DNA of 64,000 nt from Tabrizicola piscis (GTDB lineage: Bacteria > Pseudomonadota > Alphaproteobacteria > Rhodobacterales > Rhodobacteraceae), in assembly GCF_003940805.1 (NCBI RefSeq), contig NZ_CP034328.1:4092001-4156000 (forward strand). The letters are read 5' to 3'. How positions within the stretch are numbered: position 1 is the first letter of the stretch; each line of letters starts with the position of its first letter. Of the stretch, positions 1 through 7,846 are shown piece after piece. The notes beneath the pieces are model-generated. The model was not told the origin of the DNA. It made no database searches and saw nothing but the letters and a program-made list of their open reading frames with translations. Both the position numbers and the translations under genes were made by a program.

Positions 1-89
1 AGGTCGACCTTGTAGAAGGCCAGATACTGGTCCCAGAGGGCGCGCCATGCGGCCTCATCGCCCGGGGTGGCGTCTTGGATCGTGGTCAT
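1..89 (-). CDS. GNAT-type N-acetyltransferase, N-terminal fragment
   Basis: Only the first 29 codons are present, and the gene runs off the left edge. The visible start (MTTIQDATPGDEAAW, then an LW..YLAFY stretch) is typical of a GNAT-superfamily acetyltransferase, where the first strand and helix carry an 'R/QDATPxD...W..LW..Y..FY' pattern. The acetyl-CoA loop lies outside the window, so substrate and activity cannot be judged. It starts 10 bases after the stop of the M20 peptidase gene on the same strand, so the two are probably co-transcribed. Confidence 0.6.
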   Translation of the reverse strand, partial: MTTIQDATPGDEAAWRALWDQYLAFYKVD

Positions 90-99
90 GCGGTGCCCC

Positions 100-1473
100 T
101 CAGGCGATTCTGGCCAGAATCCGCGCCCAGCTGCGGATGCCGAGGTGGAAGGACGCCAGATCGTATTTTTCGTTCGGGGAATGGATCTGGTCGTCATCCT
201 TGCCAAAGCCGATCAACATCGCATCCATCCCGAGGATCGACTTGAAGTAGCCCGCCACCGGAATCGACCCGCCCGAGCCGATGAAGGCGGCGGGGCGACC
301 CCATTCGTCGGTCAGGGCCTGACGGGCAGCCTCAAACGCCGGGTCGGCGATGGCCATGACCGAGGCGGGGGCACCGTCGATGCCGTCGTGCCAGATGATT
401 TCGCAATCTGCGGGCATCTGCGCCTCGGCCCAAGCGCGGAAGGCGGTCAGGATCTTGGACGGGTCCTGGTTCGACACAAGGCGGAAGCTGACCTTGGCAT
501 GCGCCTCGCCCGGCAGGACGGTCTTGAAGCCCGCGCCGGTGTAGCCGCCCCACATGCCGTTCACCTCGGCCGTCGGGCGGGACCAGATCATTTCCAGCGG
601 GGTCCGGTCCTGTTCCCCGGCGGGATGGGACAGGCCCACGTCGCCAAGGTAGGTGGCATGGTCGAAGGCCAGCGATTGCCATTGCTGGCGCAGGGTGTCG
701 GGCAGTTCGGCCACGTCATCATAAAAGCCCGGGATAGTCACGGCACCGGTGGAATCGTGCAGCCCCGCCAGCAGCGCGGACATCACATGCAGCGGGTTGC
801 GCGCCAGACCGCCATACATGCCCGAGTGTAGGTCGCGTGCGGCGGCGCGGATGGTGAATTCCGCCTTGCAAAGCCCGCGCAGCATGGTGGTGATCGCGGG
901 CACAGCACTTTCGAACAGGCCGGTGTCGCAGATCAGCGCCAGTTCGGCCGACAGTTCGGCGCGGTTTTCCTTGAGGAACGGGATGAGGGAGGGGGAGCCG
1001 GATTCCTCCTCGCCCTCAAGAAAGATCGTCAGGTTGCCGGGCAGGGTGCCATGGACATGTTTCCAGGCGCGGCACGCCTCGATGAAGGTCATCAGCTGGC
1101 CCTTGTCGTCGGACGAACCACGGGCGCGGATGACCTTGCCTTTGGGGGTGTCCTGCAGTTCGGGATCAAAGGGGTCGCGGTCCCAAAGGTCAAGCGGATC
1201 AACGGGTTGCACGTCGTAGTGACCGTAGAACAGGATGTGCCGCTTGCCGGTGCCGCCATGGCCCACGACCATCGGATGGCCCGGCGTGGCAGCGGCGCGG
1301 GCGTCAAAGCCCAGCGATTGAAGATCGGCCACCAGCCAGTCCGCCGCGCGGGCGCAATCGGGCTTGAAGGCCGGATCGGTGGAGATGGAGGGGATGCGCA
1401 GCAGGTCCATCAGCCGGTCAAGGGCGTCGGGCAGGGTGTCATCGATACGGGCAAGGACGGCGTCTAGGGTCAT
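100..1473 (-). CDS. M20-family metallopeptidase (dipeptidase-like)
   Basis: A 457-residue cytosolic zinc peptidase of the M20/M25/M40 family, which cleaves dipeptides or deacylates N-acyl amino acids using two metal ions. Visible signatures are GHYDVQP with H85 and D87 (metal ligand and its partner), RGSSDDKG near residue 120 carrying the bridging Asp, and EGEEESGSPS at about 153-162 with the catalytic Glu pair. The dimerisation domain insert follows from about residue 205, and the chain has the full family length. No signal peptide is seen. It lies upstream of the partial GNAT gene on the minus strand. The exact substrate cannot be told from sequence; peptide utilisation is an inference. Confidence 0.88.
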   Translation of the reverse strand: MTLDAVLARIDDTLPDALDRLMDLLRIPSISTDPAFKPDCARAADWLVADLQSLGFDARAAATPGHPMVVGHGGTGKRHILFYGHYDVQPVDPLDLWDRDPFDPELQDTPKGKVIRARGSSDDKGQLMTFIEACRAWKHVHGTLPGNLTIFLEGEEESGSPSLIPFLKENRAELSAELALICDTGLFESAVPAITTMLRGLCKAEFTIRAAARDLHSGMYGGLARNPLHVMSALLAGLHDSTGAVTIPGFYDDVAELPDTLRQQWQSLAFDHATYLGDVGLSHPAGEQDRTPLEMIWSRPTAEVNGMWGGYTGAGFKTVLPGEAHAKVSFRLVSNQDPSKILTAFRAWAEAQMPADCEIIWHDGIDGAPASVMAIADPAFEAARQALTDEWGRPAAFIGSGGSIPVAGYFKSILGMDAMLIGFGKDDDQIHSPNEKYDLASFHLGIRSWARILARIA

Positions 1474-1617
1474 CGGGCGGGCTTTCCTGTCGATCCGGCT
1501 GTTTCAGCCTGTGGCCAAGCCTAGCAGGCAGGCCGGGGGTGTCCAGAGCAGGCCGCCGCTCGCAAGGACGTGAGGGGGCCTGGGGGCGACAAATCGCCCT
1601 GTTGGCCTTAAGTCGGG

Positions 1618-1631
1618 TTGACCAAGATCAA
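1618..1631 (+). promoter_or_regulatory. FNR/FnrL-like box upstream of hemA
   Basis: TTGAC-CAAG-ATCAA matches the FNR consensus TTGAT-N4-ATCAA at 9 of 10 fixed positions. It is centred about 78 bases before the hemA start. In Rhodobacter sphaeroides hemA is known to respond to oxygen through FnrL, so a functional site is plausible. A near-identical box precedes ccmE at 56957. No transcription start can be read from sequence, so activation versus repression is undecided. Confidence 0.6.
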
Positions 1632-1702
1632 GGCAAGGCTGCAAAAGGCGGCTCAAGTTGGCCATGCAAGCCCGCAAGACCTGCCAGTAATGGACCAGAC
1701 GC

Positions 1703-2935
1703 ATGATGGATTTTGAAGCCGCCCTCGACGCCAGCCTGCAACGGCTGCATGACGAAGGGCGCTATCGCACCTTCATCGACATCGAACGCCGGCAGGGTCA
1801 GTTCCCCCATGCGGTCTGGACCAAGCCGGATGGCAGCCAGAAGGACATCACCGTCTGGTGCGGGAACGACTATCTGGGGATGGGGCAGCATCCGGTGGTG
1901 CTGGCCGCGATGCATGAGGCGCTGGAGGCGACGGGGGCAGGGTCCGGCGGGACGCGCAACATCAGCGGCACGACGGTGTATCACAAGCGGCTGGAGGCCG
2001 AGATTGCCGATCTGCATGGCAAGGAAGGCGCGCTGGTGTTCACCAGTGCCTATATCGCGAATGATGCGACGCTGAGCACGCTGCGGGCGATCTTTCCGGG
2101 GCTGATCATCTATTCCGACGCGCTGAACCACGCCAGCATGATCGAAGGCGTGCGGCGCGGGGGCGGGGAGAAGCGGATCTTCCGGCACAACGATGTGGCG
2201 CATCTGCGCGCGCTGCTGGCGGCGGATGATCCAGCGGCGCCGAAGCTGATCGCGTTCGAATCGATCTATTCGATGGATGGCGACTTTGGCCCGATCGCCG
2301 AAATCTGCGATCTGGCGGCGGAGTTCGGCGCGCTGACCTATATCGACGAGGTGCATGCCGTGGGCATGTATGGCCCGCGCGGGGCGGGGGTGGCGGAGCG
2401 TGATGGCCAGATGGGCCGGATCGACATCATCAACGGAACACTCGCCAAGGCCTATGGGGTGTTCGGCGGGTATATTGCTGCATCTGCGAAGATGGTGGAT
2501 GCGGTGCGGTCCTACGCGCCGGGGTTCATTTTCACCACCTCGCTGCCGCCTGCCGTGGCGGCCGGGGCTGCGGCGTCGGTGCGGTTTCTGAAGGGCGAGG
2601 GCGGTCAGGCATTGCGCGCGCGGCACCAGACGCAGGCCAGTATCCTGAAGCTGCGGCTGAAGGGGATGGGCCTGCCGATCATCGACCACGGGTCGCATAT
2701 CGTGCCGGTCCATGTCGGCAATCCGCACCACTGCAAGTTGATCTCGGACATGCTGCTGGAGAATCACGGCATCTATGTCCAGCCGATCAACTTTCCCACC
2801 GTCCCGCGCGGGACGGAGCGGCTGCGCTTTACCCCGTCGCCGGTGCATGGCCCGAAGGATGTCGAGGCGCTGGTGCATGCGATGGATGCATTGTGGAGCC
2901 ATTGTGCGCTGAATCGTGCCGAGGCGGTGGCTTAA
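1703..2935 (+). CDS. hemA: 5-aminolevulinate synthase
   Basis: Condenses glycine with succinyl-CoA to 5-aminolevulinate, the first step of the C4 (Shemin) tetrapyrrole route used by alphaproteobacteria. The 410-residue chain is a complete fold-type I PLP enzyme. It has the glycine-rich [10 protein letters not shown] segment near residue 81, the IDEVHAVG motif at about 214-221 that contacts the PLP ring, and the Schiff-base lysine K249 in [12 protein letters not shown]. Two adjacent ATGs (1703 and 1706) are possible, and the second would make the lysine K248, as in R. capsulatus. An FNR-like box lies upstream. A second isozyme (hemT) exists in some relatives, but neighbourhood cannot distinguish them here; hemA is the usual form. 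Confidence 0.95.
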   Translation: MMDFEAALDASLQRLHDEGRYRTFIDIERRQGQFPHAVWTKPDGSQKDITVWCGNDYLGMGQHPVVLAAMHEALEATGAGSGGTRNISGTTVYHKRLEAEIADLHGKEGALVFTSAYIANDATLSTLRAIFPGLIIYSDALNHASMIEGVRRGGGEKRIFRHNDVAHLRALLAADDPAAPKLIAFESIYSMDGDFGPIAEICDLAAEFGALTYIDEVHAVGMYGPRGAGVAERDGQMGRIDIINGTLAKAYGVFGGYIAASAKMVDAVRSYAPGFIFTTSLPPAVAAGAAASVRFLKGEGGQALRARHQTQASILKLRLKGMGLPIIDHGSHIVPVHVGNPHHCKLISDMLLENHGIYVQPINFPTVPRGTERLRFTPSPVHGPKDVEALVHAMDALWSHCALNRAEAVA

Positions 2936-3055
2936 GCTATCCTGCATGTGCAAAGGCCCTTGCCCTGTGCTACCGTTTCCTCAATACGAAAAATTGAGTG
3001 AGTCGTTCGGGAAGGCGACTTCTCGAGAGCGGTGCACCAAAGGGGACAGGGGCAT

Positions 3056-4288
3056 ATGATCGGTTGGAGGTCGAAACCTTCGACAACCGAAGAGGACAAG
3101 CCCAAGGGCTTTGACGACTTTGAGTTGCGTCTTGGTGATCTGATGCGGGGCGAACGCGCCACGCTGGGCAAATCGCTGCTTGATGTTCAGCGTGAGCTGA
3201 AGATCAAGGCCACCTACATTGCCGCCATCGAAAACGCCGACCTTTCCGCCTTTGAAACCCCCGGCTTTGTGGCTGGCTATGTCCGGTCCTATGCGCGCTA
3301 TCTGGCGATGGATCCGGACTGGGCCTTCGAACGCTTCTGCGCCGAAGCGGGCTATGCTGTGTCGCATGGTCTTTCGGCGGCTGCTGCACCGCAGCAAATC
3401 ATCAAGGCCCGGGCACGGTCCGAATTTTCCGATCCGCTTGGCAACCCGAACGCCAGTTTCGTTCCGCGGGGCGAGGCGATGTTCGCCCGGGTCGAACCCG
3501 GGGCGGTCGGGTCGATTGCGGTGCTGATCGCCCTGATCGGGGCCATCGGCTATGGTGGCTGGTCGGTCCTGCAAGAAGTGCAGCGCGTGCAACTGGCCCC
3601 GGTGGATGAGGCTCCTACCGTGGTGGCCCAGATCGACCCGCTGGCCAATGCGGGTGACGCTGCGCCGCAGTTGGTGACCACAAGGGCCGACACAACTTCG
3701 GAAACCACGGTTGATCTGGCTGAGGCGGATACGACCTCGGGGTCTGACATGATGGACCGGCTTTACCGGCCACAGGCGCTGGATGTGCCGGTGCTGACGT
3801 CGCGCGACGGCCCGATTGCCGCGATTGACCCGCGCCAGACTGGTGTGCTGGCCGATGCCGGTGAAGCGGCGGCTGTGGATGCCGCGATTTCCGAGGCCTT
3901 GGGTCCGGACGTGCAGGTCGTCGCCTCGGCCCAGCAGGGGGTTGAGGTTCTGGCCGTGCGCCCGGCTTGGGTGCGGGTTGATGCCGCTGATGGCACTGTG
4001 CTGTTTGAAAAGATCCTTGATGCTGGCGAACGCTATGCCGTGCCCGCGCTGGAAGAACCGCCAGTCTTCCGCACCGGCAATTCCGGGTCGGTCTATTTTG
4101 TGGTCGACGGGGCGACCCTTGGCCCGGTGGCGCCGGGTGCCAATGTGGTGCGCAACATCGCTCTGTCGCCCGAAGCGCTGACCCAGACCATGGCTGCGGC
4201 CGACCTGACCGCGGACGAAGATCTGGCTCGCTTTGCCACCGCTGACGCGACCGGGGTGGCCCCTGCGGTCGAGGGTGCGACAGACTAA
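3056..4288 (+). CDS. rodZ: RodZ-like helix-turn-helix / DUF4115 membrane protein
   Basis: A 410-residue bitopic inner-membrane protein of RodZ architecture. It has a cytoplasmic xre-type HTH_25 domain (about 25-95, GLDLVQRELKIK-like start and AIENADLSAFETPGFVAGYVRSYARYL), one transmembrane helix at about 150-171, a low-complexity Thr/Asp/Ala linker, and a C-terminal DUF4115 beta domain (about 300-390). RodZ couples MreB filaments to the elongasome in rods; here that role is inferred. The ATG at 3056 was preferred to an upstream GTG at 3032 because an AGGGGACAGGGG ribosome-binding tract sits directly before it. The gene is probably transcribed alone or with ispG 94 bases downstream. Confidence 0.78.
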   Translation: MIGWRSKPSTTEEDKPKGFDDFELRLGDLMRGERATLGKSLLDVQRELKIKATYIAAIENADLSAFETPGFVAGYVRSYARYLAMDPDWAFERFCAEAGYAVSHGLSAAAAPQQIIKARARSEFSDPLGNPNASFVPRGEAMFARVEPGAVGSIAVLIALIGAIGYGGWSVLQEVQRVQLAPVDEAPTVVAQIDPLANAGDAAPQLVTTRADTTSETTVDLAEADTTSGSDMMDRLYRPQALDVPVLTSRDGPIAAIDPRQTGVLADAGEAAAVDAAISEALGPDVQVVASAQQGVEVLAVRPAWVRVDAADGTVLFEKILDAGERYAVPALEEPPVFRTGNSGSVYFVVDGATLGPVAPGANVVRNIALSPEALTQTMAAADLTADEDLARFATADATGVAPAVEGATD

Positions 4289-4382
4289 TCCACCTTGACT
4301 GACGTACCGAATGGTTGCGCGCTGTTGCCGTCGCTGACGGCTGCGCCTATTCTGCCGCCAGAATTGCAGCGGAGCCGATCAG

Positions 4383-5522
4383 ATGTCCCATAACCCCATC
4401 CGCCCCTGGCGCAACATCGACCGCCGGGTGTCGCGCCAGATCCGGGTGGGCAAGGTGCTTGTCGGCGGGGATGCGCCCATCTCGGTCCAGACGATGACCA
4501 ATACGCTGACCACGGATGTGGCGGCGACCATCGAGCAGATCCAGCGCTGCGCAGTGGCGGGGGCGGATATCGTCCGCGTTTCGACCCCTGACAAGGAAAG
4601 CACGGCGGCGCTGCGCGAGATCGTGGCAGAAAGCCCGGTGCCGATCGTGGCGGACATCCATTTCCACTACAAGCGCGCGATCGAAGCGGCCGAGGCGGGG
4701 GCTGCCTGCCTGCGGATCAACCCCGGCAACATCGGCGACGCCAAGCGCGTGGCCGAGGTGGTGCGGGCTGCCAAGGACCATGGGTGCAGCATCCGCATCG
4801 GGGTGAATGCCGGGTCATTGGAAAAGCACCTTCTGGATAAGTATGGCGAGCCTTGCCCCGACGCGATGGTGGAATCGGGTCTGGATCATATCAAGCTGTT
4901 GCAGGACAACGATTTTCACGAATTCAAGATCAGCGTGAAGGCGTCGGACGTGTTCATGGCGGCGGCGGCCTATCAGCAGCTTGCCGGGGTGACGGATGCC
5001 CCGATCCATTTGGGCATCACCGAGGCTGGCGGGCTGATGTCCGGCACCGTGAAATCGGCCATCGGGCTGGGAAGCCTGCTTTGGTTCGGGATTGGTGACA
5101 CGATCCGTGTCTCGCTGTCCGCCGATCCGGTTGAAGAGGTGAAGGTGGGCTTCGAGATCCTGAAAAGCCTTGGCCTGCGGCACCGGGGGGTGACGATCAT
5201 CAGCTGCCCGTCCTGCGCGCGGCAGGGGTTTGACGTGATCAAGACGGTCAGCGCGCTGGAAGAGCGGCTGGGGCATATCACCACCTCGATGAGCCTGTCG
5301 ATCATCGGCTGCGTGGTGAACGGCCCGGGCGAGGCGCTGATGACCGACATCGGCTTTACCGGCGGCGGGGCGGGCAAGGGGATGGTCTATCTGGCGGGCA
5401 AGCAGGACCACACTTTGTCGAACGACCGGATGGTCGACCACATCGTCGAACTTGTCGAAGCAAAGGCTGCCGAGATTGACGCTGCCGAGAAGCGCGCGGC
5501 GGAGGATCTGGCGGCCGAGTAG
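4383..5522 (+). CDS. ispG: 4-hydroxy-3-methylbut-2-enyl diphosphate synthase
   Basis: Catalyses the reductive ring-opening of methylerythritol cyclodiphosphate to HMBPP in the MEP isoprenoid pathway, using a 4Fe-4S cluster. All cluster ligands are visible: C275 and C278 in [10 protein letters not shown]310 in [11 protein letters not shown], plus E317. The N-terminal TIM-barrel substrate residues ([22 protein letters not shown]) are intact. At 379 residues it has the normal length of the short bacterial form, which lacks the plant-type insert. The gene stands alone, convergent with the DsbA-like gene 23 bases away. Confidence 0.96.
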   Translation: MSHNPIRPWRNIDRRVSRQIRVGKVLVGGDAPISVQTMTNTLTTDVAATIEQIQRCAVAGADIVRVSTPDKESTAALREIVAESPVPIVADIHFHYKRAIEAAEAGAACLRINPGNIGDAKRVAEVVRAAKDHGCSIRIGVNAGSLEKHLLDKYGEPCPDAMVESGLDHIKLLQDNDFHEFKISVKASDVFMAAAAYQQLAGVTDAPIHLGITEAGGLMSGTVKSAIGLGSLLWFGIGDTIRVSLSADPVEEVKVGFEILKSLGLRHRGVTIISCPSCARQGFDVIKTVSALEERLGHITTSMSLSIIGCVVNGPGEALMTDIGFTGGGAGKGMVYLAGKQDHTLSNDRMVDHIVELVEAKAAEIDAAEKRAAEDLAAE

Positions 5523-5545
5523 GCCGCCAGCGACCCGGCGGAAGC

Positions 5546-6307
5546 TTAGCCGTCTGCGCGGACGTCGGCGATGATCTGCTGCATGCCTTCCAGCGGCACA
5601 TAGCCCCGCACCATCATGTCCTTCATCACAAAGGTCGGGGTACCGGAAATCTGCATCTCATCCGCCAGCGCATGGTTGGCCGAGATCACGGCCATCACTT
5701 CATCGCTGGGCATCTTGGCCAGAATCGGGGCCGGGTCATGGCCGAGATCGGTAGCTAGGCGGCCCAGCGTTTCCGGAGTGGGATCGCCGCGCAGGGTGAT
5801 CAGCGCGTCATGCGCGGCCTTGTAGGCCGCGTCGCCATGCAACAGCCGCACGGCGATGGCGAATTGCGACGACAGAAGCGAGCCTTCGCCAAGGATCGGA
5901 AATTCCTTGATGACATAGCGGATGTTGCCATCGGATTCGACAAGGGTCTGCACCTCGTCATGGGCCTTGCGGCAGTAGCCGCAGCGGTAATCCATGAACT
6001 CCACCAGCGTCACGTCGCCTTCTAGGTTGCCACCGACCCAGTCGGCGGGGCTGGTGAAGATTTCCTCGGACTTGGCCTGGAGGAGCATGGCATCGCGTTC
6101 AGCGCTGGCGGTTTCTTCGCGCGACTGCAGGATGTCCATCGCCTCGACAAGGACTTCCGGGTTTTCCAGCAGATAGGCGCGCACTTCGGCGCGGAAGGTG
6201 GCGCGTTCCTCAGCCGTCATGTCGGCGGCGCCTTCGGCATGGGCGGCGACTGTGACAAGGCTGACGACAAGGGTGGTCATGATGCCAAGGGCGACAAGAC
6301 GGCGCAT
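5546..6307 (-). CDS. DsbA/DsbG-family periplasmic thiol-disulfide oxidoreductase
   Basis: A 253-residue secreted protein with an N-terminal signal sequence (MRRLVALGIMTTL, hydrophobic run ending at AHA around residue 23). A short helical dimerisation-like region with the LLENPEVLVEAM motif at about 47-58 follows, then a thioredoxin-fold domain with the YRCGYCRKAH active site and the cis-proline SGTPTF near the C terminus. The helical N-part and CGYC motif fit the DsbA-like Com1/BdbD group that introduces or shuffles disulfides in the periplasm. The start at 6307 was chosen for its GAAGGAG ribosome-binding site and signal peptide; a longer open frame upstream encodes no plausible export signal. 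It is divergent from the amidase gene. Confidence 0.85.
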   Translation of the reverse strand: MRRLVALGIMTTLVVSLVTVAAHAEGAADMTAEERATFRAEVRAYLLENPEVLVEAMDILQSREETASAERDAMLLQAKSEEIFTSPADWVGGNLEGDVTLVEFMDYRCGYCRKAHDEVQTLVESDGNIRYVIKEFPILGEGSLLSSQFAIAVRLLHGDAAYKAAHDALITLRGDPTPETLGRLATDLGHDPAPILAKMPSDEVMAVISANHALADEMQISGTPTFVMKDMMVRGYVPLEGMQQIIADVRADG

Positions 6308-6508
6308 GGAAAGCTCCTTCAGGGGTTTCGCAAGGCGTTGGCGGGCCAGGTCGTGGCCAGTCGCACCTGTACGGCGGCGCGGCAACCGTAAGGGGCGGTG
6401 GCAGGCAAGATCAAGGCGGGGAACGCCAACTTCCCCCATTTGTGATGGATGAATGTTCATGCCATGCGGGATTTGCCTTTTCGGCGGGAAGCGGGGATAA
6501 GTCGCGCG

Positions 6509-7726
6509 ATGCGGATTCCGGGACTGTCCTTCCTTGTGCGGCTGGCGCTGCTTTGTCTGACGCTGACAGGTCCTGCGGCGGCGCAGACGCTGTCCGCGCT
6601 GGCGCGGCTGGAAGTGGAGGGGTCGACGGTCACCCGCAAGGCTGCGGGGCTGGAGCTGCGGCTGGCGGTCAGCCAGCCGGTTCCCTGGCGGCTGCGGTTT
6701 GCGGATGGCCCGCCGCGGCTGATTCTGGACGCGCGGACGATCGACTGGACCGGCCTGAACCGGTTGCCGCTGCGCGACCCGGTCGTGGCGATGCGGGCGG
6801 GCAGTTTCCGGCCGGGCTGGTCACGGCTGGTGGTGGAACTGGCAGGGCCGCAGCAGGTGGTGGCGTCCGAGATGGTGACGGGGGAGGGTGGCACGGTGAT
6901 CCGGGTCGTCCTTGCACCGACCGACGCCGAGAGCTTTGCCACCGAAGCCGCGCGCCCCGACCTGCCGGAATGGGCGGCGCCGGACCCGGCCGAGATCATG
7001 GCGCCCTTGCCGGAAGGGGCGGGGCCCATCGTTGTGGTGCTGGACCCCGGCCATGGCGGGATCGACCCCGGCGCAGAGCGTGACGGGCAAACCGAAGCCG
7101 CGCTGATGCTGACCTTCGCACGCGAGTTGAAAGAGGTCTTGCTGCGCGACGGCCGCTTTGCCGTGGTGATGACCCGGGATGACGATGTGTTCGTGCCGTT
7201 GGAAACCCGCACCTCCATCGCGCGGGAGGCGGGGGCGGATATCTTCCTGTCCCTGCACGCCGACGCGCTGGCCGAGGGTGAGGCGCAGGGGGCCACGGTC
7301 TATACGCTGGACGAACAGGCGACCGACGCGGCCAGCACAGCGCTGGCCGAGCGCCATGACCGCGATGACCTTTTGGCCGGGGTTGACCTGACGGATCAGG
7401 ACGATGTGGTGGCCGAAGTGCTGATGGACATGGCGCGCACCGAAACCCAACCGCGCACCGACCGGCTGGCCAGCGCGATTGTCGGCGCGATCAAGGCGGC
7501 GGAAATCCGCATGCACCGCCGCCCAAGCCAGAGCGGCAGCTTTTCGGTGCTGAAATCCCCCGACATCCCGTCGGTCTTGCTGGAACTGGGGTTCCTGTCA
7601 TCTGAACGGGATTACACCCGGCTGATCGATCCGGACTGGCGGGCCAAGATGGCCGAGGCCATCCGCGTGGCGCTGGTCGCGTGGGATGCCGAGGAAGCCG
7701 CGATCAGAAACCTGAGCGAGGACTGA
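6509..7726 (+). CDS. amiC: N-acetylmuramoyl-L-alanine amidase (AmiC-type)
   Basis: Cleaves the amide bond between MurNAc and the stem peptide during septal peptidoglycan splitting. The 405 residues comprise a signal peptide (1-26, ending PAAAQ), an AMIN domain that targets the septum (about 35-135), and a C-terminal Amidase_3 zinc domain (about 175-395). The zinc-binding motifs are LDPGHGGIDPGA, FLSLHADA and the terminal LELGFLSSERDY Glu. The start at 6509 is favoured because it begins the signal peptide directly; an in-frame ATG at 6449 would add an uncharged-poor leader. It lies 120 bases upstream of the PBP1A gene on the same strand. Confidence 0.9.
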   Translation: MRIPGLSFLVRLALLCLTLTGPAAAQTLSALARLEVEGSTVTRKAAGLELRLAVSQPVPWRLRFADGPPRLILDARTIDWTGLNRLPLRDPVVAMRAGSFRPGWSRLVVELAGPQQVVASEMVTGEGGTVIRVVLAPTDAESFATEAARPDLPEWAAPDPAEIMAPLPEGAGPIVVVLDPGHGGIDPGAERDGQTEAALMLTFARELKEVLLRDGRFAVVMTRDDDVFVPLETRTSIAREAGADIFLSLHADALAEGEAQGATVYTLDEQATDAASTALAERHDRDDLLAGVDLTDQDDVVAEVLMDMARTETQPRTDRLASAIVGAIKAAEIRMHRRPSQSGSFSVLKSPDIPSVLLELGFLSSERDYTRLIDPDWRAKMAEAIRVALVAWDAEEAAIRNLSED

Positions 7727-7846
7727 ACCGCAAACCAGGCGGTGTGCCGCGAAACCCCGCCACAAAGACAAATCGTGATCGGCCAAGGTTTTGACGGCAG
7801 CGCGCGTCTGGTATAGTGCAGGGGTTCACGGCAACGGAGGCTGCGA

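Noticed and set aside
1628..2953. A 441-codon open frame antisense to hemA
   Set aside because: GC-rich coding DNA often leaves the opposite strand open; no protein-like motifs and complete overlap with a well-supported gene.
2981..2999. CTCAAT-ATTGAG hairpin after hemA as a terminator
   Set aside because: Only six weak base pairs and no T-run.
5519..5545. GC hairpin between ispG and the DsbA-like gene as a terminator
   Set aside because: Five-base stem with a long loop and no T-run; not convincing.
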